Source: Cenococcum geophilum 1.58
Taxonomy: Eukaryota > Ascomycota > Dothideomycetes > Gloniales > Gloniaceae
Assembly: GCA_001692895.1 (NCBI GenBank)
Contig: KV748207.1
Coordinates: 682,001-746,000 of the forward strand
Direction: 5' to 3'
Length of the DNA: 64,000 nucleotides
Shown: in pieces, positions 36,147-46,699 of the stretch
How positions within the stretch are numbered: position 1 is the stretch's first letter
Layout: every line of letters starts with the position of its first letter
The notes under the pieces: generated by a model
What the model saw: the letters and a program-made list of their open reading frames with translations, nothing else
What the model was told of the DNA's origin: nothing
The model's database searches: none
Position numbers and translations under genes: made by a program

Positions 36147-38377
36147 GAGAGTGTTACGGAAGTGGGCACGAGCTGGAATACAATGTACTAAACAGGGTAG
36201 TAATTGAAGAAGGCTACGTACGCGTAACTATGCGTGGTTAATACAAAGACATTTGGATGCAGAAACAGAATAGGTCAGGTACGGGTATAAATAGGGGTTG
36301 TAGGGGAACGTGCGTAGGTGTCTTGGGACAAACGTGAGCACGGGTTAAGAACGTCAAAACGCGCAAAGACGTGAGAACGTGTAAGTCCCGTAATAGTACC
36401 CCCCCCTTACTTCCGAGCTCCTGCGAGGCGTATCGTGTATACCAAAAAAAACCCAATACGGGAAAAAAAAATTTCGTCAGCCTTCTCCTCCCTTCTACGT
36501 CCTCCGTTGCACAGGCTCCTCCAGTTCAGTCCTTCCATATTTAATCGTTAGGCTACTGACTTATTAGGCCCAAAGCATAACCCAGCTTCTGTCGCCAGCT
36601 ATACTCCTGTCCTCGCCGCTTAGAGACGCATTACTAAAGCTCGTATAGTCCCTTTCTCGCTTCTAGTAGCTCTACGGCCTCCCTTCCTATACTCCAGGTC
36701 CCCCTAAAAAATTACCCCAATTTTTGGTCCAAAATGGGCGTTTTAGGCAGTATTTATCGGCCTAAACGGCAGTATAGTACGGTGTTCGTGGTNNTGGNAA
36801 GGCATATTCTTAGCAGGTTCTTGTCGATGCGGTGCAGTATTCGTATCGTAGGCAGGTTCTTATCGGTAGCAGTACGGTGCTAGCGTCAGGTTCGGGTTCC
36901 GTAGGCATATCGGCACGGGATCTTATCAGATTCGGGTAGCAGTACGGTGCTAGCGACGTGTTCGGGTTCCGTAGGCGAATCGGCACGGAGCTTATCAGTT
37001 CATATGGTAGCAGTACGGTGCCAGCGACGGGGTCGTCTCGTAGGCATATCGGCACGAGGCTTGTCGGTTCGGGTAGGTAGCAGTACGATGCCAGCGACGG
37101 GCGGCTTAAGACAGTCTGGGTATCGGATGCGAATAGCTTCGGCGGCGGCAGTACGATGCTAGCGACAGGTTCGGGCGGCTTAAGGATAATTCGGGTATCA
37201 GATACAGAGAGCTTCGGCGGCAGGTTCTCGGACGGTAGCAAGTAGCGGTGCCAGCGCACGGTCGTCTCGTAGGCGTATCGGCACGAGGCTTATCGGTTCG
37301 GGTAGGTAGCAGTACGATGCCAGCGACGTGTTCGGGCAGCAGTACGATGCAAGCGACGGGTTCGGGGGTCTAGGGAGCAAGGCTCTACTAGTCGTGTTCG
37401 GGTAGCAGTACGATGCAAGCGACGGGTTCAGGGGTCTAGGGAGGCGAGGCTCTACCTAGTCGTGTTCGGCTCGTAGGCATATCGCGCGCAAGGCTTATCG
37501 GTTCATGGCGGCAGTACGATGCAAGCGACGGTTGGGGGTCCTAGGGAGCGAGGCTTCTACCTAGTCGTGTTCGCGCTCGTAGGCGTATCGCACGAGGCTT
37601 GTCAGGTTCAGGTAGCAGTACGATGCAAGCGACGTGTTCGGGGCAGCAGTACGATGCAAGCGACTCAGGGTCGTAGGCGTATCGGCACGACGGGTTATCG
37701 GGGTCGTTTCGCAGGCGTATCGGCCGCGAGGGTCTTGTCGGTACGTAGGGCAGTGGCGTGCAGGTCGGTAGGACAGTAGTAAAGTATACCAGCTTCCGTG
37801 TTCGTGTTCGTGTTGCTGTACGTAGCCAGTAGGATGCGAGCGATCAGGTCAAACCGAGGGGCCAGTAACGTGCCTGTTCGTAATAGCAGTAGGATGCAAG
37901 CCATCCGAGGTCGCAGGCGTATCGGGCGCGATGTCTTGTCGGCAGGTTGTGATTCCACAGGCGTATCGGCGTGGTGTCTTGTGGTACTAGTTCAGAACCC
38001 CAGCGGTCCTAGTCTACCCGCAGCCAGTAGCTCCTGTATCTACCCTCGTATTAGGCGTAGAAAGGCATGCTCCGCGACCAGTAGCCCACAGGCCGCGCCA
38101 GGTACGTTGAAAAGGGATCTAAATGTAGTGTCACGGAAGTGGGCACGAGCTGGAATACAATGTACTAAACAGGGTAGTAATTGAAGAAGGCTACGTACGC
38201 GTAACTATGCGTGGTTGATACAAAGACATTTGGATGCAGAAACAGAACAGGTCAGGTACGGGTATAAATAGGGGTTGTAGGGGAACGTGCGTAGGTGTCT
38301 CGGGACGAACGTGAGCACGGGTCAAGAACGTCAAAACGCGCAGAGACGTGAGAACGTGTGAGTCCCGTGACAGAGAG
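36147..38377 (-). mobile_element. Non-autonomous LTR element E with GC-rich repeat interior
   Basis: Two 244-bp LTRs (36152-36395 and 38129-38372) with the duplication gagag on each side (36147-36151 and 38373-38377). The tract gtacccccccc after the left LTR marks the polypurine side (minus orientation). The 1.73-kb interior has no gag or pol. Instead it is a GC-rich array of two alternating motifs, a GTAGCAGTACGRTGCNAGCG type and a TAGGCGTATCGGCACGAGGC type. The frames in this array (for example 36810-37259) are by-products of the repeats. Ambiguous bases occur at about 36793-36798. The interior is far less eroded than A, B or C, so this looks comparatively young. Confidence 0.85.
36800..37980. 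repeat. GC-rich tandem array inside element E
   Basis: Imperfect copies of two motifs of about 30 bp alternate: agtacggtgctagcgac (also seen as agtacgatgcaagcgac) and cgtaggcgtatcggcacgag. Spacing varies, with spacers such as gttcgggggtctagggagc. At least a dozen copies of each are visible. The same motifs fill element F. Confidence 0.8.
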
Positions 38378-38565
38378 GCGCCGTTAGTAAGGTTTATAAT
38401 ATCATTAAATATATTATATAATCTACGGCTTACTATAAGGACTTTACTAAGAATTAAACCTAAGCCTATATAGAGGATAAGCTCTTTAATTAAGCTAAAC
38501 TTATACTTATTAAAGATAGAGGCGTTTAATAGAACTCTACCTACTATATACTTTACCAGGCGCTA

Positions 38566-41500
38566 CTTCTTATTACGGCTTATATAAATGCCTCTAAACC
38601 AAAGCTTGTAGAATGCTATATTATAAAGATACTAAGCTAAGGAGCAGAAGAAGGTCGAGAAAAGGATACGTCTATATATATAAGCCAAGTCTCTAAGCGA
38701 GCCCCTACTAGGTTGCATATAGACGTCGTATAGGGCGGTGCCCCAGCGCCGTTATATCACCCCCCTCTTCCAAAAAAGCCTGCCCTTAGGCTTTAGCCCC
38801 TCGTAGAGAAGAAAGAGAAAAGAAAAAAAATCTTATATCTGGCGCTTAATCGCGATACTAGTTAACATAGGACTTATAGCAGTCCTGCAGCTCCTGCTGC
38901 TGCGAGGTATATTACTATACCTAGTTAATATAGGGCAGGTAGCCGTCCTACAGCTCCTGCTGTAGCGAGGGGTCTATTGCTAAGAGCCCTCTGTTAGTTA
39001 TTATTCCTTCTCCCTCCTCCTAGAACTCCAGTACCTCCTAGCTATACTCTCCCCCCTTTTATTATAGCGCGCCCTAAGCCATAAAAAAGCCCCCCTAGTC
39101 CCCCTCTTAGAAAAGTAGGCGTAAAGGTTTAATAAAAGTGGGAGGGTTAGGGAGTTACTCGCATGCATATTAGTACGAGTTCTTATCCGTTTAGTAGCAG
39201 TACAGTGCCAGCAACAGGTCGTTTAGGTAGTAGTATAATACTAGTAATAGGGTTATATTCTAGGGAGTAAAGCTCTACCTAGTTATATTTAGGTCGCAGG
39301 CGTATTAGCGTAATAGGTTGTTAGGGTATAGTTCCGCAAGTATATTAGCACGGTGTTTTATTAATAATGGTTCGCAGGCGTATTAGCGTGGTAACTTATT
39401 AGGATTATAGCAGTACGGTGCTAGTAATAGGCCGTATTTTAGGGAGTAAAGCTCTACCTTATATACAGGTGTTACCATAGGCGGAGTAGTAAAAGTCGGT
39501 TAGCTATAGGCAGAGTAGTAAGGGTTAGCTAGCTACTAATAAAGCAGTAAGGGTTAGTTAGCTGCAAGTAGAGTAGTAAGGGTCTATTATAATAGTAGGC
39601 ATATTAGCGCTATTATTCGGTCGGGTTTATATTTAAATTATATTCGGGTAGCATTTAAATCGCATTTAGGTTGCAGGCGGATTATAGGCGTAACGGCATA
39701 ATTAGTCTGTCGGTTAGACTATAGGCGTAGCAGCATAGTTGTTATTAGGTTGTAATAGCAGGTATATTGGCGCTATTGTTGTCTAGTTAGTTAGCTATAG
39801 GTAGAGTAGTAAGGTATTATCTAGTTAGGTAGTAGTACGGTATTAGCGTTAGGTAGTAATAGTAGGTTAAATATTTGGAGCTTAATCTATCAGTTAGCTA
39901 GTAGATTGCAGGTATATTAGCATAATTAGTCGGTTAGGTATGCATTTAAATTATATTTAGGTTGCATTTAAATCACATTTAGATTATAGGCGTATCGGCG
40001 TAATTATTTAATTAGTTGGCTATAGGTAGAGTAGTAAGGTGTTAGTTCTTATAGCAGTGTAGTGCCAGCGTTAGGTAGTAATAGTAGGTCGAGTATAAAG
40101 CTCGTCTATTAATAGGTTATAGTTCTACAGGCGTATTAGCGCGAAGCTTATTAATTTAAGTAGTAGTACGGTGCTAGCGGCGGGGTCGTATTCTAAGGGG
40201 TAAAGCTCTCTCTTATATATAGTTATTACTATAGGCGGGGTAGTAGAAGTCGGTTGTAGACTATAGGTAGAGCAGTTAAAGTCGGTAGTAGTGCTGTAGG
40301 TAGAGCAGTAATAGTCTATTATAGTACTGCAAGTAAGGTAGTAGAAGATAGTTCGCTATAGGCGGAGCAGCGAAGGTTAAATTAGTATTAGCTGCAGGTA
40401 GAGCAGCTAGAGTTAATCATAGTGCTGCGAGTAAGGCAGTAAGGTATTGGTTAGCTATAGGCGGAGTAGTAGGTATTAATAGTAATGCTATAGGCAGAGT
40501 AGTAGAAGGTTAATTAGGTTACTATAGGTAAAGCAGTAGGTGGTTTATCGTAATAGCAGTATGGTGCAAGCGTTAAGTAATAATAGTCGGTTAAATATTT
40601 GGAGCTCGGTCTATTAGCTAGTTAATAGATCATAGGCGTAGTAGTATAATTGTTGGTTAATGGATTACAGGCGTAACGGCGCAATTATTGTTATAGTAGT
40701 ATACGATAGCAGTTATATCGGCACGATTATCTTATTTATAGATTACGGGCGTATTAGCGCGATCGTTCGGTCGTTAAACTATAGGCGTAGCGGCACAGTC
40801 GTTATTAGGTTGGTATAGGGCATGCAGCCGTCCTACTACTATAAGGGGTATATATCGCTAGGAGCCCTCTATGGTCGTCGTTCCTCTTAGAACTCTAGTA
40901 CCTCCTTAGCTCTACTACCCCCTCCTTTAATATGGCGCGCCCCAAGCCATAGAAAAAAAAATTATAGCTCGTATATGTATTGGCACGAGCTCTTATTAGT
41001 TAGGTATGCATTTAAATCGCATTCGGGTTGTATTCGAATCGCATTTGGATTGCAGGCGTATCGGCACAATTATTATCCAGTTTATCTAAATTGATTTCGT
41101 TGTTAAAGCTTACACAGCTCAGTATTAACCTCGTTGTTGAAGTATACAAATGCTTAAGGTAAAGCTTGTATAACTTAGTATTAACCGTAGTTGTTCCTTA
41201 GTATACGTAGCCTAGTGTTAGTCAAAAAGGATTACCGTAGGCGGAGAAGAAGACGATTAAATTAGTAAGGGAGGTAGTCGATCGTTAACGAACTCATACG
41301 GTCGTTGTTAAAGTCGTAATAGCAGGCGTATCGGTGCTATCATGCGGTCGGTTTCTCGGGGTCTACCGTCAATCGGTAAGTAGTTTGAGACGTTGTTAAT
41401 ATTCGAAGGTATCGAAGAAAGGGTGCGCTTTGATATTTGAGAGTAGTTAACGAATAGCAGGACATGCTTTCGTAATGGCGAGCTGTCTTATTCGTAAAGG

Positions 41501-42717
41501 TCGTACGAATAGCTATTAAGAGGAAAGCGTCGATAGTTCGTATAAGGTCGTAGAGATAAATAGGCTCATCTGCAGAGCTGTTGGAGAGTGCCATAAATCG
41601 GAATAATTCTCCTAATCTGTTCTCCTGATTAAGAGTGCCATAAATCACTCAAATTCTCCCCTAGGTTCCTAGTACCCCTGTACATAGGATGCAGATATAT
41701 TCGGCCGTAAGATCGAGGGACTACCTAGGTCGATAGTAAGGTTCGGGTCGATCGCGTACGGTGGTTATTAATGAGAACTCGACGGGTGTCTATAAGGGCG
41801 TTTATAGACAAGTCGGAGAGTCGTGTCGCAGGCATATCGGCGCGACAGGTTATCGGGTTTGCTTTCGAATCGCGTTCGGGCCGCATTCAAATCACATTCG
41901 GATCGCCTTCAGATCGCAGGCGTATCGCAGGCGTATCGGCGCGATCGTTAGTCAATCAGACTGTAGGCATATCGGCACAGTCGGTAATCGGGTTTGGGGG
42001 TTTGGGGTGGCAGTACGGTGCTAGCAAGTCCTTCCTAGTCGATTTCGTCTCTCCTCGTACAGCTCAGTATCAATCGGGGTGGTTATCGTAGCGTAGTCTG
42101 TGTATCCATCAATGTCGTTCATCGCAGCGTTACGGCTAAGTCTCAATTGATTTCGTTCTCGCAGCCCTAGGGTAAGTCTCAACCGAGGTCGTCTCTAAAG
42201 CTCGTACAACTCCGTATCAGTCGAAAAGGTCGGGGGGGTTCTAGAGAGCCGCGCTCGATCTAGTAGGGTAGCAGTAGGATGCAAGCCATCGTGTCCTTGG
42301 CCATCGATCGTAACCATAGGAGACCTTCTAGCTGCTTGAATACCGGCTCCCGGTTCAATAATAGCGACTCGACGCGTCGACGACGCGCAGCTAGGGGTGT
42401 TCGACGCGTGTTCTCCGCAAGAACACGCGGGACGGGGGTGGGAGATTATCTAGGCCTTCCCAGGCGAGGTAAAGAGGGAGCTCCAAACAAATGAAGTCCC
42501 CCCCGGGTGGGTGAGCTTAGTATAATGTTACGGCTNNTANAAATGCCTCTNAACCNAAGCTTGTAGAATGCTGTATTANNAAGATACTAAGCTAAGGAGC
42601 AGAAGAAGGTNGAGGAAAGGATACGTCTATATACACGAGCCAAGTCTCCAAGCGAGCCCCTAACTAGGCTGCATGTAGACGTCGCATAGGGCGGTGCCCC
42701 AGCGCCGTTACACTTCT
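38566..42717 (-). mobile_element. Non-autonomous LTR element F, related to C, with repeat interior
   Basis: LTRs of 186-187 bp (38571-38756 and 42526-42712) with the duplication cttct on each side (38566-38570 and 42713-42717). The LTR start (ACGGCTTATATAAATGCCTC) and the leader before the right LTR (gccttcccaggcgagg, then gagcttagtataa) match element C. The tract tcacccccctcttcc after the left LTR marks the polypurine side. The 3.77-kb interior has no gag or pol. It is filled with repeats of the kind found in E (gcaggcgtatcggcgcaatt, agcagtacggtgctagcg) plus an extra ataggcagagtagtaag motif. Several ambiguous bases lie at 42536-42612. The left part is more RIP-eroded than the right. Confidence 0.85.
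39170..42290. repeat. Degenerate repeat array inside element F
   Basis: Copies of gcaggcgtatcggcgcaat, agtacggtgctagcgac, taggcagagtagtaag and gttgcatttaaatcgcattc recur throughout at irregular spacing. A non-repetitive island at about 41080-41700 contains a 102-codon minus frame. Confidence 0.75.
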
Positions 42718-43194
42718 TAAGAAAGGAATTAACAAATATTTGCTTTTTTAGAGAAAGCCCGCTAACGACAGCTATAACCTTACGCAGGACTTTCTTATTA
42801 TAGAGGATTAGGCGAAAGTTAAGCAGCTTATTAAGATCTTAAAGCCCTTTATATTAGCTACTAAATGTATAAAAGGTAACACTAATAACCCTAGGCTTAA
42901 GGGCTTATATAGAGCTTTATAGGAGTTATTTATAAATATAGAACTTCTTTACTAGGTCCTTATACAAACTTAGTAGAGCCTTAAGAATAAAAACAATTTC
43001 TTTATTAAATCTGGCGTTAATATAGCTCTACAGAAGCTTAATAAGTATTTTAATAAGATAAGGCTTAAGAGCCCGCACTACTTTATTACAGTTATCCTCT
43101 ATCACTCTCTTAAACGCGCCTACTTTTATAATAAGTGGAAATGGTAGCTATAGTAGTGGAAGCACGCCGAGCGGTGTATAGAAATAGTATTTAA

Positions 43195-44250
43195 TAACTA
43201 TATTAATAATAATAATAATAATAATTCTTCTTTGATTAACGTCTGATATAGATGCTATTTAGCCCTACGTAGACTACTCCGTATATAAGGGAAAAGTAAT
43301 ATTAACGGGAAAAAACCCTTGCTGCTAGGGGGAGGAAAAACCCTATAAGCCACCTTAGTAGGATAAAAAACCCCGATTTGCCATGTCCGTCTGTAGCGGC
43401 GGCCCTACGGGCCTACGGCTACATCCTATCCTCCTTAGATGTTCGAACTCTTTGGGAACTACTACTTCCTTCTCTAGCTTATCCAAGCTAGGGTTTACTA
43501 TGTCCTAGCTAGGCCTTGCTAATTAATTGCTGTATTATTGTTGTTTCCTATATCTTGGCTATCCCCTATATGCTATCTCTTGTTTAACTATTGCCATATA
43601 CGCCATGCCTTCCCCCCTTTAGGGCCTATCGAAGGCGTAAGGGGGATTTATCCGTTCTACTATCCTAATACTAAAAGCCGAAAGCGGGATATGTATACCT
43701 AGGTATCTTTTATGCCTAGGCCCTAGTCACTAGGCCCTCTCTAGGGGCACCACTCCATTAAGAGGAGACAAGGAAAACTATACGGGGTTATATCCGGCTG
43801 TCGCTTTAGTAGTATTACGGCAGTACGGCGAGTGACCGCATGCTCCGCGGGCGATCGCCCTAGGGGTTAGAAGGGGCCGTATATTTGCTCGTTCGTTTAC
43901 TCGTTTACATTCACTCGTTTATTAATATAAGAGGTTGTCGATGCTTTCTGTTAGGGGTCGGGGGATGCTATCGAATACTGTATATCCATGTTGGATCGTA
44001 TAGGTGCCCTAGATAGGAGAACAGTAGTGGTCGTCGTATTGTAGAGGGCCAATAGTAGTGGTTTTTAAGATCTCACCATCCGAAAACTTTTCACCACCGC
44101 CCTTAACGCCCACAACCACCACCAGGTCCTGTCCGCACGCTGTGCGACGTCTCTGCGTTGGCTCTGGATCTGAACTTCGAAGACCAGGTTCGTAGCCGTC
44201 ACCACGTACAGGTGCAGAGTCCGTTTTCGACGGCCTAACTATATTAATAA
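43195..44250 (-). mobile_element. Probable 5'-truncated LINE or SINE-like insert in the hAT
   Basis: The 1026-bp segment 43210-44235 is flanked by the same 15 bases, taactatattaataa (43195-43209 and 44236-44250). A run of taa triplets adjoins the left copy; on the minus strand that is a (TTA)n tail at the 3' end. Long, variable duplications and a simple tail fit target-primed retrotransposition. No long frame or reverse transcriptase motif is seen, so the family is unknown; a non-autonomous SINE-like element is possible. It is GC-richer than its surroundings. Confidence 0.6.
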
Positions 44251-45374
44251 GTAAGTAGATAAGGAAGATAAGGAGGTAGTTAAGTTATAATATAGGAAGG
44301 TTCCTTGCATATCTAGCGGCGACTTAGGTAATAAGTATTTATAGTCTCTACTGGTTAATAAAGACCTTACTTCCTTACGTTTATAGAAGTGAATTAAGCT
44401 TACTACTAAGCTTAATTGCTACTACGACGCAGGCCTTAAACTTATTAAGATCCATAATAAAAACAGCAGTAAGGTAAATAACGTCCTTCAGATCCTCTTA
44501 ACTAGTGGCTTATAACTAGTTAAGTACTCTATCTAATCCTCGCTAAGATTGCCCTAGATCTATTTTCTATACTAGTAATAAGCTCTGCTTATAAATAAGC
44601 TTTTAGTTAAGCTAAGAAGGTTGTTACTAATAAGCGTAATAAGCTTATAGCTAACACAATTAAAGCAGATTAATGTTAAAAGTGGTGGCTTCTTAAAGGC
44701 CTCCTACTAAGTAGCTTAATTAACTGTATTAGCTCTAACGGTGCCTTAACTATACCTTAGCTAATGAATTTAAACACCGACCTAACTGGCTATAAGTTAA
44801 ATATAGCGGTAGAAACACTAGCTAAGATAGGTAGGTTTACTAAAGCTCGTTCCTTAATAGAGTCTAACTTTAAAATAGAGCCCGCTTAACCACCTAACCC
44901 AGATCCTTACCCCTAACGTTACTACCAGTACAAATACCTACTTTAAAGCCCGTACGGCGTGCTAGTTAAATCTAACAATATTTGGATACTATTAAGGTTA
45001 ATTTAGGTAGATCTAAGATCGGATAACGTTAATATTTGTATATACAGAAGTGCTGCCAAAAATCTAAAATCTAACTCTATAACTCTATTAGATCTATATA
45101 AATTACCTAATTAGGATAAGCGCGCTGTCAGCTTTACAGTTAGCATATACATATTACCAGCGAGCGTCTAGCGAGCGACTTGATTGGCCACAGTTAGTCA
45201 GCGGAAGGCGTTATCGCTCGCTGAACGCTGCCTGTTGGCCACACTGCTAGAACCTCTATATTGATTGAGTTGCTAAGCCAGCGAGCTCTCAGTTGATTGA
45301 ATTGATTGAATCTTGGCATTCAATTCAATTCAATATTGAAACCTGGGTGATTGATTAGCAAGCCTGCTCCCGAC

Positions 45375-46699
45375 TCTTCCTTTCCCTCTACTCGCGCAAC
45401 GTCTTAATTTCTTACCTACTAATTATTGTAGATAGCACAGCTACTAGCTGCTTAACTAAGCTTATTACAACTGCTTCTAACGGCTCCGTGACAATATAGA
45501 GGGTATATAGTACTTTAAAATATTTAGGTAGAATTGTAAGGATGTACATTGTGATCCGTGATCTGAGTATCGTGATGTTGTCGCTTACTAAACGTCTCAC
45601 TTCGCCTGATAAAAAGGAAGCAAAGAGGGGAGAGGACCCTCAGGAATTAGTTCTACTCATAGAGAATACCATCCTGTCTTCTGCACGAGCGTGGTTAGTT
45701 GCCTGACGTCTAGATCGTTAAGGTTTTACGGCCAGATTGGCCTCTTAAATTAGAGCCGTCGGATTGGCCTGATTAATAAGGCCCGGTTGCAAACGTCTAT
45801 AGACGGCGGATAGGGCTGTATAGCTTAGCTTTAAGTCTTTTTAGGTATAGTTTAGGGGGAGTTGGGGGGAAATAGTGAATGCATAGACGCAAAACAACGC
45901 GAACGCGTCCTTCTACCCCTCTTTCATGCGTATATAGAGGTACTAAGAGCTCTATCAGTCGGATCCAGTCTGGGTTAAGACGGATAACCTCATGGACTGA
46001 CTGAATTGGGCAGCTAAAATTTGGACGATCAATCGGGCGACGGTTAGTGCACGTACCAACGGTCTACGTATGCAGCACCTGCATAGGTAGCACGGTAACG
46101 GACTCGGATCAAATTTACTCCTTTTAAAGCCTCCTCCTTGTGCGCCCTGCTACTACGTTAGTAAACTTCGCGGATTGCCACAAGTCGAGTTATTTTGTGA
46201 TGACAGCGACGTAAAGCGTTGGTGGGCCTACGGGCGCAGGGTCGAGGGGGTTTCCCCGCTCGCGCCTCACTTTTTCTTGTCTAGAGCTGGGCCTATCTGC
46301 CCAAGTTGCGCAGCGGTAAGGCAGATTTAAAGGTTAGCCACTAACGGGCGCGCGGGAGCGGACATTGCGCAAATGTGCAGTGCGCTGGAACATGTGGGGC
46401 AAAATGAATACAAGAGCTTTATTGTGAGGTTGCTATTGTCTCTCATTGTTCTTGCCTCTTTTTGATCCGTCCTGCGTCTACTACAAGTCTGGAGGTTTCG
46501 ATGCTACTAATCACACTCTCCCAGAACGATTGCGTTGCTCATTAGCCCGCAAATTTCGAGGAATTGTTGAGTCGAGCCGTCTACACTGCCACACTGCAAG
46601 CTCTGGTCGCGGAAACGTCTACAAACGTCTGGACAACGTTCACTCATCACGAATTGTGGAAGTGAGACGAAAACCTCACACTAACTCAAAGAGGCTTCA
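45375..46699. other. Intergenic between the nest and the NACHT gene
   Basis: AT-rich to about 45.6 kb, then ordinary composition. The minus frame 45412-45600 and the plus frame 46446-46712 have no domain. The latter overlaps the presumed 5' UTR of the next gene. No RNA gene recognised. Confidence 0.4.

Larger units (their letters stand above)
15727..45254 (+). mobile_element. Inner hAT transposon (about 3.26 kb) split by five insertions
   Basis: Ends at 15735 (CAGTGTGGCCAACAGGCAGCG) and 45246 (its exact reverse complement), with the 8-bp duplication ctagaacc at 15727-15734 and 45247-45254. Subterminal cagcgag/tcgctg motifs recur at both ends. Removing the insertions leaves 15735-16595, 35433-36151, 38378-38570, 42718-43209 and 44251-45246, about 3.26 kb, a normal hAT length. 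Degraded hAT transposase is readable on the plus strand: NNATNNDKLYKHLF and GHILNLTVKALIYSKG near 35.95-36.09 kb (the D-N-A-x-N-N-D and G-H-x-x-N-L motifs), an NSTYYILYQAL segment before 38570 (the R-W-N-S-T-Y motif) and IKILKPFILATKCIKG near 42.83 kb. Many stops and TpA bias point to RIP; it is certainly inactive. Confidence 0.88.
14984..45374. mobile_element. Outer non-autonomous hAT element (855 bp) carrying the whole nest
   Basis: The element runs 14992-45366. It begins CAGGGTTGTAAATCA and ends TGATTAGCAAGCCTG, whose reverse complement CAGGCTTGCTAATCA matches it as an imperfect terminal inverted repeat. Both ends are flanked by the 8-bp duplication ctcccgac (14984-14991 and 45367-45374), the hAT hallmark. 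Its own DNA is only 14992-15734 plus 45255-45366, about 855 bp, because a second hAT sits inside it. Both ends carry clustered ttgattgaatt motifs, like subterminal binding sites. A 67-codon Ser/Thr/Asp-rich minus frame (15391-15594, MASNTSDDDQTN within it) may be a remnant of a transposase N-terminus. It is the oldest layer of the nest. Confidence 0.85.

Noticed and set aside
36810-38184. Open frames inside element E as protein-coding genes
   Set aside because: They are low-complexity translations of the tandem motifs, occur on both strands at once and match no retroelement or host domain.
14984-45374. A 30-kb giant mobile element such as a Starship
   Set aside because: No tyrosine-recombinase captain gene or accessory cargo genes are readable, and the ends are hAT-type TIRs with 8-bp duplications. 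The size comes from nested insertions, each with its own duplication.
46318-46360. A tRNA-like D-arm (gcgcagcggtaaggcag)
   Set aside because: No matching acceptor stem, anticodon arm or T-loop (ggttcgaatcc-like) follows at the right spacing.
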